A DNA stretch of 34,813 bases from Deltaproteobacteria bacterium (GTDB taxonomy: Bacteria; Desulfobacterota; Desulfomonilia; UBA1062): NCBI GenBank assembly GCA_021372395.1, contig JAJFUP010000069.1, forward strand, positions 1 to 34,813. Direction: 5' to 3'. The notes under the pieces were generated by a model that worked only from the letters and a program-made list of their open reading frames with translations, was not told the origin of the DNA and searched no databases. Position numbers and translations under genes: made by a program. This document shows, piece by piece, positions 9,790 through 18,556 of this stretch (the stretch's first letter is position 1; the number at the start of each line of letters is the position of its first letter).

Positions 9790-11180
9790 GCGAAAAACCG
9801 TGGTCCGGCAGGTTCTCGCACGATACCCATCCAGAGGTGGAGGCATTCACCTCCTCTGTGGGCGTCGATGCCAGGCTCTTTCGGGAAGACATCGAGGGAA
9901 GCGTGGCTCATGCCCGGATGCTCCTGTGCATGGGCCTGCTCACCTCCGGTGAGGCTTCTGCCATCATCGAGGGCCTCCAGGCCATCGGGGAGGACATCGT
10001 TTCGGGTGCATTCCGGTTCGACCCGAAGCTTGAAGACGTGCACATGAACATCGAGGCAGAACTGACGAAGAGGATCGGCGATGCCGGGAAGAAGCTTCAC
10101 ACCGCGCGCAGCAGGAACGACCAGGTGGCCACCGACCTGAGGCTCTTTGTCCGCGCCAACCTCGCACAGGTGGCCAAAGACCTCAGAGCCCTCATGGGTG
10201 TGCTGATCGCCAAGGCCCAGGAGAACGTGGACACCATCATCCCCGGGATGACCCACCTCCAGCACGCCCAGCCCGTGTCCTTTGCCCACCACCTGCTCGC
10301 CTACTTCGAGATGATGCTCAGGGACCACGAGAGACTCACGCAGGCCGTTCACCGGCTCAACGTCTCTCCGCTCGGCAGCGCTGCCCTGGCAGGGACCCCC
10401 CATCCCGTGGACCGGGCCATGACGGCCCGAGAACTCGGCTTTACAGCTCCCGGCAGGAACTCCATCGACGCGGTGAGCGACCGGGACTTCGCCATCGAGG
10501 CAGTCTTTGTCTGCGGGGTCATCATGATGCACCTGAGCAGGCTCGCCGAAGAGATCATCATCTGGAACTCCCAGCCGTTCTCCTTCGTGGACCTGCCGGA
10601 TGCCTACTGCACGGGCAGCTCCATCATGCCCCAGAAGAAGAACCCCGACGTGGCGGAGCTCGTCAGGGGAAAGGTCGGCGGCGTCTACGGGCACCTGGTA
10701 TCGCTCCTCACCGTGATGAAGGGGCTCCCCCTTGCCTACAACCGCGACATGCAGGAAGACAAGCGGCCCGTGTTCGAGAGCATCGACACCGCGAGGGCCT
10801 GTCTTCAGGTCATGGCAGGGCTCGTCTCGGGACTGACCCCGAACCGGGAATCCCTCGGGAGTTCACTCGAAGAGGGGTTCATCGCGGCCACCGACATCGC
10901 GGACTACCTGGCTGCCAAAGGCATGCCCTTCCGGCAGGCCCACCGCATCACGGGCGAGATCGTTTCGCACCTTGCACAGGGGCGCAGGACATTCGCCGAT
11001 CTTAACCTCGAAGAGCTCAGGGCCTTCTCCCTGCTGTTCGAGGAGGACATCTTCGAAGCTTTTGAACCTGCGACCTCCGTGGACAGGCGCACGAGCTACG
11101 GCGGGACCTCGAGGACCAACGTCCGCGCGGCCTTGGGCGAGGCCGGGGCCATCCTGGAGAAGCTCTTTCATGAGAAGTAG
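9786..11180 (+). CDS. argH: Argininosuccinate lyase
   Basis: ArgH splits argininosuccinate into arginine and fumarate. The 464-residue protein starts [10 protein letters not shown] and has the family blocks [10 protein letters not shown] (105-114), [13 protein letters not shown] (154-166, with the catalytic His region) and the fumarase/lyase signature [12 protein letters not shown] (277-288), whose flexible loop holds the catalytic Ser. The same frame is open upstream through the end of argG, but the ATG at 9786 gives the normal N-terminus and a 4-base overlap with argG. The gene's 3' end overlaps the start of the lipoprotein gene by 11 bases. Confidence 0.97.
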   Translation: MSEKPWSGRFSHDTHPEVEAFTSSVGVDARLFREDIEGSVAHARMLLCMGLLTSGEASAIIEGLQAIGEDIVSGAFRFDPKLEDVHMNIEAELTKRIGDAGKKLHTARSRNDQVATDLRLFVRANLAQVAKDLRALMGVLIAKAQENVDTIIPGMTHLQHAQPVSFAHHLLAYFEMMLRDHERLTQAVHRLNVSPLGSAALAGTPHPVDRAMTARELGFTAPGRNSIDAVSDRDFAIEAVFVCGVIMMHLSRLAEEIIIWNSQPFSFVDLPDAYCTGSSIMPQKKNPDVAELVRGKVGGVYGHLVSLLTVMKGLPLAYNRDMQEDKRPVFESIDTARACLQVMAGLVSGLTPNRESLGSSLEEGFIAATDIADYLAAKGMPFRQAHRITGEIVSHLAQGRRTFADLNLEELRAFSLLFEEDIFEAFEPATSVDRRTSYGGTSRTNVRAALGEAGAILEKLFHEK

Positions 11181-11550
11181 GGCCCTCCTGTGTTTTCTGG
11201 TCCTCCTGGCAGCCTTTGCCGGCTGCGGCAGGAAGCTGCCTCCGCTGCCCCCGGCCCTGCCCGACCCCGTTGAGGTCCGCTCCATCGGGTACGAGGGCGC
11301 CGAGGTGGTCGCCAGGGCGAGGTGCAACGTCGCAGGGGCGACCGTGACCCTCCTGGGCAAACCCAAGGGGATATGCCCTGCCTGCACCGACGACCTCGTC
11401 ATAAAGCAGCAGGTCACCATCGAGACGCCGGGGGAAGTGGTCCTGAAGGACGCCGTGCCGAAAGCGGACTACATGGTGTACCGTATCGCTGCAGAACATG
11501 ATTCCAGCAGGTGGATCACCCCGGCACAGATCGTCGTTCGAAAGAAATAG
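11170..11550 (+). CDS. Small LptM-like lipoprotein with a C-terminal Ig/FnIII-like domain
   Basis: A 126-residue lipoprotein: basic start MRSR, hydrophobic stretch to residue 18, and a signal peptidase II site ending AFAGC with Cys19 as the lipidated residue. The mature start CGRKLPPLPP resembles the CG(Q/K)KGP... start of LptM (YifL), a small lipoprotein that assists assembly of the LPS translocon LptDE and is often encoded directly before lysA, as here. E. coli LptM is far shorter; residues 34-126 here form an extra domain rich in short beta-like strands, and include a CPAC motif (69-72). The ATG at 11170 lies in the end of argH (11-base overlap). Lipoprotein nature is well supported; LptM relationship is inference from position and mature N-terminus. 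Confidence 0.75.
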   Translation: MRSRALLCFLVLLAAFAGCGRKLPPLPPALPDPVEVRSIGYEGAEVVARARCNVAGATVTLLGKPKGICPACTDDLVIKQQVTIETPGEVVLKDAVPKADYMVYRIAAEHDSSRWITPAQIVVRKK

Positions 11551-11590
11551 TCACTCACAAGCAAATCCCAAAGGGAGGTGCCATACCCGT

Positions 11591-12850
11591 ATGCATGATT
11601 TTATCTATGACAAGGAAGGAAGGCTCTGCTGCGCCGACGTGGAGCTCGAAAAGGTCGCTGCCGAGGTGGGCACCCCGTTTTACTGCTACAGCCTGGGCAC
11701 CCTCAAGCGCCATATCCAGGCCTTCGAGGAGCCGCTCGAGGGCATCGAGCACCAGACGTGCTTCGCCATGAAGGCCAACTCCAATCTTGCCATCCTCGCC
11801 TTCATGGCGAAAAAGGGGCTCGGGGCCGACGTGGTGTCCGGGGGCGAGCTCTACCGGGCGCTCAAGGCAGGCATTCCCGCCTCCAAGATCGTGTACTCTG
11901 GCGTGGGCAAGACCACCGCCGAGATCGACATGGCCATCGGCGAGGGCATCATGATGTTCAACATCGAGAGCGAGCAGGAACTCGAGGTCATCGACGAGCG
12001 TGCAGGCGCCCTTGGCAAAAAGGCGCCCATCTCGATACGCGTCAATCCCGATGTGGACCCCCAGACCCACCCGTATATCTCCACCGGGATGAAGGACAAC
12101 AAGTTCGGGATCGACATCGAGGCATCCACCCGGCAGTACCTCCGGGCCAGGCAGATGAAAAACATCGAGATCGTGGGCATCGACTGCCACATCGGCAGCC
12201 AGCTCACCGACATAAGCCCCTTCATCGACGCGGTTGACCGCCTCAGGGCGCTCATATCAACCCTCAGGGCAGCAGGGATGAATTTTCGGTATCTCGATCT
12301 CGGGGGGGGGCTGGGCATCACCTACTCGACCGAGCACCCGCCTCACCCCCGGGAGTATGGCGCCGCCATCATCGAGGCCGTAAAAGGGCTCGATCTGAAG
12401 CTGATCTTCGAGCCCGGAAGGGTCATCGTGGGCAATGCCGGGATACTGGTGACCCGGGTGCTCTACCGCAAAGAGACCCCCAACAAGACGTTCATCATCG
12501 TGGACGCGGGCATGAGCGAACTCATCAGGCCGGCCCTGTACCACGCCTTCCATGACATAAAACCCCTTTCCCTGAAGCACGGCCCCACCGAGAAGGCCGA
12601 CGTGGTGGGACCCATCTGCGAGTCAAGCGATTTTCTGGCCAAGGACCGGGACCTCCCCGTGCTTTCCCGCGGCGACCTGATCGCGGTGATGAGTGCCGGG
12701 GCCTATGGTTTCACCATGGCATCCAACTACAACTCCCGGCCCAAGCCGCCGGAGGTTTTGGTGGATGGGTCCCGATATTCTGTGGTAATACGAAGGCAAT
12801 CTTACGAAGACCTCGTCTCGGGAGAAAGCATCCCGGAGGCACGTGGCTAA
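11591..12850 (+). CDS. lysA: Diaminopimelate decarboxylase
   Basis: LysA decarboxylates meso-diaminopimelate to lysine with PLP. The 419-residue protein has the fold III PLP-enzyme motifs: PLP lysine Lys61 in CFAMKANSN, CHIGSQ (199-204), the phosphate-binding LGGGLGI (237-243), EPGR (274-277), CESSD and GAYGFTMASNYN. The chosen ATG (11591) begins MHDFIYDKEG and gives the usual N-terminus; a GGGAGGTG stands somewhat far upstream (12 bases). An earlier in-frame start would run back into the lipoprotein gene and is not supported. dapA follows after 15 bases. Confidence 0.97.
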   Translation: MHDFIYDKEGRLCCADVELEKVAAEVGTPFYCYSLGTLKRHIQAFEEPLEGIEHQTCFAMKANSNLAILAFMAKKGLGADVVSGGELYRALKAGIPASKIVYSGVGKTTAEIDMAIGEGIMMFNIESEQELEVIDERAGALGKKAPISIRVNPDVDPQTHPYISTGMKDNKFGIDIEASTRQYLRARQMKNIEIVGIDCHIGSQLTDISPFIDAVDRLRALISTLRAAGMNFRYLDLGGGLGITYSTEHPPHPREYGAAIIEAVKGLDLKLIFEPGRVIVGNAGILVTRVLYRKETPNKTFIIVDAGMSELIRPALYHAFHDIKPLSLKHGPTEKADVVGPICESSDFLAKDRDLPVLSRGDLIAVMSAGAYGFTMASNYNSRPKPPEVLVDGSRYSVVIRRQSYEDLVSGESIPEARG

Positions 12851-12865
12851 CCAGGGGGGAGAGAG

Positions 12866-13738
12866 ATGTTTTCAGGAGCTATCACGGCTATCGTGACCCC
12901 GTTCTCGGGCGGAGAGGTCGATGACAAGGCATACAGGGACCTCATCAATTTCCTCATCGACGGCGGCGTGTCGGGCATCGTTCCCTGCGGGACCACGGGC
13001 GAGTCTGCAACGCTGACCCACGCGGAGCACGAGAGGGTCATCGATATCACCGTGGAGACGGTTGCAGGCAGGGTCCCGGTCATCGCCGGGACCGGCTCCA
13101 ACTCCACCAGCGAGGCCATCCGCCTCACCCGGCACGCCAAAGAAGCGGGAGCGGACGCGGCACTCCTGATCACGCCGTACTACAACAAACCCACCCAGAG
13201 GGGGCTATACGAGCACTACCAGGCCGTGGCGAGCGCGTGCGACATCCCGCTCGTCCTCTACAACGTTCCCGGCAGGACCGGGGTGAACATGAGCGCCGAG
13301 ACGGTCGTCGAGCTTTCCAGGATCGACACCATCGTCGGGATCAAGGAGGCGAGCGGCGATCTCGTCAAGTGTTCCCGGATCGCGCGGGACACCCCCGATG
13401 ACTTCTGCCTGCTCTCGGGCGAGGATGCGCTGAACCTTCCCATATTGTGCTGCGGAGGCACCGGGGCCGTCTCGGTCACCGCAAACATCCTGCCGGCACA
13501 GCTCGCTGCCATGATCCGGGCCTGGGACGCAGGTGACTCGAAGACCGCTCTCCGACTCCACCAGGACCTCCTCGATGTCAACAATGTCATGTTCATCGAG
13601 ACCAACCCGATACCCGTGAAGACTGCGCTGGCAATGATGGGCAAGATCAAGGAAGAGTTCAAGCTGCCCCTGTGCCCCATGGCCGAGGGCAACAGGAAGC
13701 GCCTCTCCGAGGTGCTCGAGCGTTTCGGGTGCATCTGA
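12866..13738 (+). CDS. dapA: 4-Hydroxy-tetrahydrodipicolinate synthase
   Basis: DapA condenses pyruvate with aspartate semialdehyde, the first committed step to diaminopimelate and lysine. The 290-residue TIM-barrel protein has the Schiff-base Lys160 in GIKEASGD, the catalytic Tyr132 in LYNVPGRTG, the CGTTGESATL block (41-50) with the Thr pair, and PYYNKPTQ (104-111). GGGGGAGAG precedes the ATG. All active-site residues are present. It lies between lysA and dapB, so three enzymes of one branch are together. Confidence 0.97.
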   Translation: MFSGAITAIVTPFSGGEVDDKAYRDLINFLIDGGVSGIVPCGTTGESATLTHAEHERVIDITVETVAGRVPVIAGTGSNSTSEAIRLTRHAKEAGADAALLITPYYNKPTQRGLYEHYQAVASACDIPLVLYNVPGRTGVNMSAETVVELSRIDTIVGIKEASGDLVKCSRIARDTPDDFCLLSGEDALNLPILCCGGTGAVSVTANILPAQLAAMIRAWDAGDSKTALRLHQDLLDVNNVMFIETNPIPVKTALAMMGKIKEEFKLPLCPMAEGNRKRLSEVLERFGCI

Positions 13739-13745
13739 GATGGCC

Positions 13746-13753
13746 GGAGGAGG
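13746..13753 (+). promoter_or_regulatory. Strong ribosome binding site that sets the dapB GTG start
   Basis: GGAGGAGG is followed seven bases later by GTG at 13761. The upstream in-frame ATG (13740) has no comparable site, so this motif decides the start. Confidence 0.7.
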
Positions 13754-13760
13754 TGTTCCC

Positions 13761-14576
13761 GTGATCAGGACCGGTGTCAGCGGTTTCGGGGGAAGGATGG
13801 GCACCTCTATTGCGCGGCTCATCCTGGAATCTACGGACATGGTGCTGGGCGGTGCGATGGAGGACAAGGCACATCCCGCCATTGGCAGGGATGCCGCGGA
13901 AGCGCTCGGCTACCCCCGGTGCGGGGCCGTGGTGAGTTCCGGCATAAACGACGCCTTCGATGCGTGCGATCTCATCATCGATTTCACCCAGCCGGAAGCG
14001 ACCCTCCAGACAGCCCTGTATGCCTCCGGGAGGGGAAAGCCGCTGGTGATCGGCACCACCGGATTTTCTGCGGAACAGAAGGAGAAGATCGCCGCCTGTG
14101 CCGTTCACATTCCCATCATGCTCTCTCCCAACATGAGTATCGGGGTCAACGTGCTCTTCAAGGTCGTGGGCATGCTGGCAACGCTGCTGGATGAGAGCTA
14201 TGACGTGGAGATCGTGGAGGCCCATCACCGGCTCAAGAAAGACGCCCCGTCGGGCACCGCGTTAGCGCTTGCGCAGGCCGTTGCAAAGGCTCGCGGCGTC
14301 GACCTTGGGGATCGTGCGTGCTTTTCGCGCCACGGGATCATCGGCCGGAGGCCATCAGGCGAGATCGGCATCCAGGCGGTGAGGGCAGGCGATATCGTGG
14401 GAGAGCACACCGTGATGTTTGCGGGCACGGGAGAGCGCATCGAGATCACCCACAAGGCGCATTCCCGGGAGAACTTCGCCCAGGGGGCGCTTGCAGCCGC
14501 CAGGTGGATGATGGGAAAGCAGCCCGGTCTGTACTCCATGATGGATGTGCTGGGGATACGCGATGAGGTTCGGTAG
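13761..14576 (+). CDS. dapB: 4-Hydroxy-tetrahydrodipicolinate reductase
   Basis: DapB reduces the DapA product with NAD(P)H. Read from GTG 13761 the protein has 271 residues and starts MIRTGVSGFGGRMG, the normal family N-terminus with the dinucleotide-binding glycine loop at 7-14. Further blocks: DFTQPEATL (74-82), GTTGFS (98-103), SPNMSIGVNV (122-131), and the substrate and catalytic segment EAHHRLKKDAPSGTA (153-167) with His155, His156 and Lys159. An in-frame ATG lies 21 bases upstream at 13740, but it would add seven residues and has a poor ribosome site; GGAGGAGG is placed exactly for the GTG. Its end overlaps the next gene by 14 bases. Confidence 0.95.
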   Translation: MIRTGVSGFGGRMGTSIARLILESTDMVLGGAMEDKAHPAIGRDAAEALGYPRCGAVVSSGINDAFDACDLIIDFTQPEATLQTALYASGRGKPLVIGTTGFSAEQKEKIAACAVHIPIMLSPNMSIGVNVLFKVVGMLATLLDESYDVEIVEAHHRLKKDAPSGTALALAQAVAKARGVDLGDRACFSRHGIIGRRPSGEIGIQAVRAGDIVGEHTVMFAGTGERIEITHKAHSRENFAQGALAAARWMMGKQPGLYSMMDVLGIRDEVR

Positions 14577-15306
14577 AGGGTTATCGCCCCGCGGCGCGGC
14601 AGTCTGGTTTACGACGCAGGACGGGGAGGTCTTTCGTGAGATCGACCCGGTGACCCTGAAGCCCGGGGGGGGCATTGAGGTCACGCGTCTCCTGGCACCG
14701 GCCCTCCCCACCAAGATCGTGGCCGTGGGCCTCAACTACCGGGACCATGCACAGGAGATGAGCCTCGTTCCTCCCAAGGAGCCCATCATTTTTCTGAAAC
14801 CCGCATCGAGCATCGTCGGTCCCGGGGATTTCATCGTGTACCCGGCCCGCTCGAGCCGCGTCGACTTCGAAGCGGAGCTCGGCGTGGTCATCTCGAAAAA
14901 GTGCAGGAACGTGTCTGCGGACAGGGCGCGGGACGTCATCTTCGGATACACCTGCATCAACGATGTCACTGCCAGGGATCTCCAGACCATCGACGGCCAG
15001 TGGACAAGGGCCAAGTCCTTCGACACCTTTGCCCCCCTGGGCCCGTGGATAGTCACCGACATCGAAGACCCGCACGGCCTTGTCATAACGTCGCGCCTGA
15101 ACGGGCAGACAAGGCAGGAATCGAGCACGGCAAACCTCATCTTCAGTGTCTTCGATCTCATCGAATTCATCTCATCGGTCATGACGCTCGAGCAGTGGGA
15201 CGTGATCGCCACCGGCACCCCCGCAGGGATCGGCCCCATGAACCGGGGAGATGAGATCCAGGTGGTCATCGAGGGCATCGGGACCTTGACAAACACGGTC
15301 ACATGA
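14563..15306 (+). CDS. Fumarylacetoacetate hydrolase (FAH) family protein
   Basis: The 247-residue protein belongs to the FAH superfamily of metal-dependent hydrolases, decarboxylases and isomerases acting on 2-oxo or 1,3-diketo acids. The family blocks are VAVGLNYRDHA (53-63), PIIFLKP (74-80), the metal-ligand region DFEAELGVVI (101-110) with Glu103 and Glu105, NDVTARDLQ (133-141) with Asp134, KSFDTFAPLGP (151-161) and GTPAGIG near the end. The substrate cannot be read from sequence; oxaloacetate decarboxylase/tautomerase and acylpyruvase are known activities of related proteins. The ATG lies inside the end of dapB (14-base overlap), and its stop overlaps folK by four bases, so it is firmly within the operon. 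A role in clearing a reactive keto acid is only a guess. Confidence 0.88.
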   Translation: MRFGRGLSPRGAAVWFTTQDGEVFREIDPVTLKPGGGIEVTRLLAPALPTKIVAVGLNYRDHAQEMSLVPPKEPIIFLKPASSIVGPGDFIVYPARSSRVDFEAELGVVISKKCRNVSADRARDVIFGYTCINDVTARDLQTIDGQWTRAKSFDTFAPLGPWIVTDIEDPHGLVITSRLNGQTRQESSTANLIFSVFDLIEFISSVMTLEQWDVIATGTPAGIGPMNRGDEIQVVIEGIGTLTNTVT

Positions 15307-15788
15307 TGAGAGGATTCCTTTCTCTCGGCTCGAACCTCGGGGACCGGGAGGCGCTTCTCCGGGAGGCCATGGATCGTCTGGCAAGACGTCACGTGGCCAT
15401 CGTCCAGGCATCACGCATCTACGAAACCAAACCGGTCGAGGTAGACGATGTGCAGGGCAATTACCTCAACATGGTCCTTCGAATCGCCTTTGAGGGAGAC
15501 CCTTTTGCCCTGCTCGATGTCTGCCGGGACGTGGAGATCGCGCTGGGAAGGGTCAGGACCTATGAGCATGCGCCGAGAAGCATGGACATCGATATCCTCC
15601 TGCTGGAAGGCGTCGAGGTGAATGATGCGCGGCTGAGGGTCCCCCATCCGCGGATGGAGTACCGTGCCTTTGTGATCCACCCGCTTGCGGACGTGGCGCC
15701 CGACCTTGCGCTTCCCTCGGGGAGGATGGTCGCGGATGTCAGGAAAGAGCTGGGGAAAGACGAGATACTGACTGTCTGGGACAGGTAA
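15303..15788 (+). CDS. folK: 2-Amino-4-hydroxy-6-hydroxymethyldihydropteridine pyrophosphokinase
   Basis: FolK transfers pyrophosphate from ATP to 6-hydroxymethyl-7,8-dihydropterin in folate synthesis. The 161-residue protein has SLGSNLGDR (7-15), the signature PRSMDIDILLL (91-101) with the magnesium ligands Asp95 and Asp97, and VPHPRMEYRAFVIHPLAD (113-130). Two adjacent ATGs (15303 and 15306) are possible; the first gives the ATGA overlap with the FAH-family gene. No folP or folB is visible, so it is the only folate gene here. Confidence 0.95.
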   Translation: MMRGFLSLGSNLGDREALLREAMDRLARRHVAIVQASRIYETKPVEVDDVQGNYLNMVLRIAFEGDPFALLDVCRDVEIALGRVRTYEHAPRSMDIDILLLEGVEVNDARLRVPHPRMEYRAFVIHPLADVAPDLALPSGRMVADVRKELGKDEILTVWDR

Positions 15789-15789
15789 G

Positions 15790-17289
15790 ATGGAAGAGCC
15801 CGTGGGCAAGAAATGGAAGATCCTTCTCGCAGATGACAACCGCGATGTGAACGAGGCCGTCAAGGAGACGCTCGTCGAATACGGCTTCGATGTGGTGCAG
15901 GCCTTCGATGGGGAGGAGGCGTTCGATCTCTACTGCCGGGAAAAGCCCGACCTCGCGTTCCTCGACTACCTCATGCCCAAGATGGACGGGATCGATGTCC
16001 TCGAAGAGATCCGGACCGTCGACCCCGATGCCCTGGTGGTGCTCATAACCGGCGAGGGAACAGAGGAGATCGCCGTCAAGGCCATGAAGGCCGGGGCTGC
16101 AGACTACATCACGAAACCCTTTTCCGTACCCTACCTCGTGCATATCGCGAACAAGCTCATCAGGGACCACGAGATGCACCTGGATAACATCCGGCTGAAG
16201 ACCCGCGGCGATGCGTACAAGGATTACCTGGTCACCATCACCGAGACCATGGGAGAGGCGGTCCTGACCATCGACGCGAAGGGTACGATACAGTTCATGA
16301 ATTCCATGGCCCGCAAGCTGTGGGGGACCCTGGAAGAGATGAAGAACAAGCCCGTGGATGTGCTGATTCCGGACCCCAGCGTGGATGTTTTCACCGACAT
16401 CAGGGGCGCCTACTCGAACGGCAGCGACTACTTCCAGAACGAGTATGCCTTCCGCAAGGCCGACGGAGGCATCTTTTCGGGGCTCCTCAGTGCTTCGTTC
16501 CTCAAGAGCGAGAAGTATGCGGGGAGCATCGTGCTCGTGATCCGCGACCTCACCGACATCGAGATGATGAGGAGGCAGGTCATCAATGCCGAGAAGCTCG
16601 CGTCGCTTGGCAAGGTGGTGGAGGGGGTGGCGCACGAGATCAGGAATTCGCTGACCTCGCTCGGCGGGTTCTCGCGGCGGCTCAGCAAATCGGTGGGAGC
16701 GGAATCCGCCGAGAAGGTCTACGTCGATTACATCATCGACGACGTCAAGAGGCTCGAGACCATGATCATGGACATCGAGGAGTACGTGAATTACACCAAG
16801 ATCCATCGCCCGAACTTCTCCATGACGAACATCGAGGACATCGTGGACGAGGCGCTGATCAAGACCTTCGGCTCGGGGAAGTTCAGCCAGGTCGCCTACG
16901 AGGTGGGCGTGCCCCAGGGGCTCGAGGAGATCTACGCAGACCATGACTACCTGGTGGAGGCCTTCTGGCACCTCTTCGTGAACGCCTGTGAATCCATGGA
17001 CGGCAAGGGTTCGCTCACCGTCAACGTGAGCCTTCACCCGCACTACATCATCGTGGACGTTGTCGATACCGGCAAAGGCATCCCCAGCGAGGAGATCAAG
17101 GACATCTTCAATCCCTTCTACACATCCAAGGCCCGGGGGGCAGGCCTCGGGCTCTCCAAGGTCTACATGATCATCGAGGAGCACGGCGGCTTCATCACGG
17201 TGAACAGTTCGGTGAACAAGGGCACACGGATGAGGGTCTTCCTCTCCCGGAAGCGGATGCTCAAGGTGCACGGAGCACAAGACGCCTAG
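15790..17289 (+). CDS. Hybrid sensor protein: receiver - PAS - histidine kinase
   Basis: The 499-residue soluble protein has an N-terminal receiver (about 10-125; Asp59 in FLDYLMPKMDG, Lys109), a PAS domain (about 145-260), a HisKA segment with His282 in GVAHEIRNSLTSLGG, and an HATPase with N-box HLFVNACESM (394-403), G1 DTGKGIP (426-432) and G2 GAGLGLSKVY (450-459). All catalytic residues are intact. A receiver at the N-terminus means the kinase is probably controlled by phosphotransfer from another kinase, as in some phosphorelay and developmental systems. There is no membrane segment. It starts one base after folK stops, with only a weak AGG-type ribosome site. No cognate response regulator follows; the next genes are for envelope functions. 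Confidence 0.93.
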   Translation: MEEPVGKKWKILLADDNRDVNEAVKETLVEYGFDVVQAFDGEEAFDLYCREKPDLAFLDYLMPKMDGIDVLEEIRTVDPDALVVLITGEGTEEIAVKAMKAGAADYITKPFSVPYLVHIANKLIRDHEMHLDNIRLKTRGDAYKDYLVTITETMGEAVLTIDAKGTIQFMNSMARKLWGTLEEMKNKPVDVLIPDPSVDVFTDIRGAYSNGSDYFQNEYAFRKADGGIFSGLLSASFLKSEKYAGSIVLVIRDLTDIEMMRRQVINAEKLASLGKVVEGVAHEIRNSLTSLGGFSRRLSKSVGAESAEKVYVDYIIDDVKRLETMIMDIEEYVNYTKIHRPNFSMTNIEDIVDEALIKTFGSGKFSQVAYEVGVPQGLEEIYADHDYLVEAFWHLFVNACESMDGKGSLTVNVSLHPHYIIVDVVDTGKGIPSEEIKDIFNPFYTSKARGAGLGLSKVYMIIEEHGGFITVNSSVNKGTRMRVFLSRKRMLKVHGAQDA

Positions 17290-17362
17290 CCAAGCAGGGC
17301 ATAATCGGGTACAATAAGGAAACCCGTGAAGAAATGAACTCCGTTTGACGATATAGGATACT

Positions 17363-17974
17363 ATGAAGAGGACAGGAATAGCTTTGTTTTGTGCGCTGAT
17401 GGTCGTTTTTGCGTGGGCAGACCCTTCCCGCGCCGACATCTACGTGAGGCGCGGGGATGACGGAACGCTCCATTTCAGCAACTGCCCCATGGGAACTGAA
17501 TGGAAGCTGTATGCCCATGAGAAGAGGAAGCAGGCCCCGTCATACCAGTACCCGAACCGGCGCAGCAGCGGCAAGTCGCAGGCACAGTATGAAACCCTCA
17601 TCAACCATATCGCCACCGGACACGGGATGAATCCTTCGGTGATCAAGGGCATCATCGAGGTGGAATCTGGATACGATCAGTTCGCCAAATCTTCGAAGGG
17701 TGCCATGGGGCTCATGCAGCTCATGCCGGGGACGGCCCAGGACCTCGGTGTCGCCGATCCGTGGAACCCGACGGAGAACATCACTGCCGGGACGAAATAT
17801 TTCTCCTGGCTGCTGAAAAAATACAACGGCAACCTCACGAAGGCCCTTGCCGCATACAATGCAGGCCCTGCCGTTGTGGATGCCTATGGCGGAATTCCTC
17901 CCTACCAGGAAACTGAAGAGTATGTTAGGAGTGTGCTTGCCAGAATCTATGGGGGAGGATATGCCCAGGAATGA
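17363..17974 (+). CDS. Secreted lytic transglycosylase (SLT family)
   Basis: The 203-residue exported enzyme should cleave the glycan backbone of peptidoglycan with formation of 1,6-anhydromuramic acid. It has a signal peptide (MKRTG, hydrophobic 5-18, cleavage after SRA at about residue 24), a short DUF4124-like segment (DIYVRRGDDGTLHFSN, 25-40), a linker, and an SLT domain (about 75-195). Catalytic Glu101 lies in EVESGYD; KGAMGLMQLMP (112-122) and AYNAGP (164-169) are the standard motifs. TAGGAT precedes the ATG. A 73-base gap separates it from the kinase gene, so it may have its own promoter. It overlaps pgsA by four bases. Confidence 0.94.
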   Translation: MKRTGIALFCALMVVFAWADPSRADIYVRRGDDGTLHFSNCPMGTEWKLYAHEKRKQAPSYQYPNRRSSGKSQAQYETLINHIATGHGMNPSVIKGIIEVESGYDQFAKSSKGAMGLMQLMPGTAQDLGVADPWNPTENITAGTKYFSWLLKKYNGNLTKALAAYNAGPAVVDAYGGIPPYQETEEYVRSVLARIYGGGYAQE

Positions 17975-18504
17975 ACATATCGAATGCGCTCACCGTCTCA
18001 CGCATCGTCGTTGTCCCGATCATTGCCATTCTGCTCATTCATGACAGCGTGATCACGTCTGTTGCCGCCGCGGTGCTCTTCGTGGCTGCAACGATCACGG
18101 ATTACCTCGACGGGTACTTTGCGAGAAAGCTCCACATCGAGTCCGACCTCGGCAAGCTGCTTGATCCTTTGGCGGACAAGCTGCTCATAGCCACGGTCAT
18201 GATCCTGCTCATCCCCCTGGGAAGGATCTCTGCCTGGATCGTGGCCGTAGTCATCGCGCGGGAACTGGCGGTGACGGGCTTGAGAAGCATGGCTTCCGAG
18301 CGGTCCATCATCATTGCCGCCAACTGGCTCGGGAAATACAAGACCGCGTTCCAGTGTGCTGCAGTCATCCCGCTGCTGGTTCATTACCCGATCCTGGGGC
18401 TTCAGTTCCAGCTTGCAGGCGAGTTCTTCCTGTGGATAGCCCTGTTCTTCACCCTCTGGTCCGGCTTTGACTACGTCGCGGGCTATGCCAAAGCCGTAGC
18501 CTGA
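17971..18504 (+). CDS. pgsA: CDP-diacylglycerol--glycerol-3-phosphate 3-phosphatidyltransferase
   Basis: PgsA makes phosphatidylglycerol phosphate, the precursor of phosphatidylglycerol and cardiolipin, in the inner membrane. The 177-residue protein is highly hydrophobic and carries the full CDP-alcohol phosphotransferase signature: Asp44, Asp47-Gly48, Ala51-Arg52, Gly61, Asp65 and Asp69, in the exact spacing D-x2-DG-x2-AR-x8-G-x3-D-x3-D. Residues 10-43 and about 70-165 supply the remaining membrane helices. The ATGA overlap with the transglycosylase gene implies co-translation. It ends the rightward run. Confidence 0.95.
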   Translation: MNISNALTVSRIVVVPIIAILLIHDSVITSVAAAVLFVAATITDYLDGYFARKLHIESDLGKLLDPLADKLLIATVMILLIPLGRISAWIVAVVIARELAVTGLRSMASERSIIIAANWLGKYKTAFQCAAVIPLLVHYPILGLQFQLAGEFFLWIALFFTLWSGFDYVAGYAKAVA

Positions 18505-18556
18505 TCCTTCCTTCCTGCTCCGGCACGCACCCCGGAAAGAAGAATCGCGCGCCTTG

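Noticed and set aside
15739-17439. 566-codon open frame on - opposite the receiver-kinase gene
   Set aside because: Low-complexity, His/Asp/Leu-rich translation typical of antisense frames; the plus strand encodes a complete kinase.
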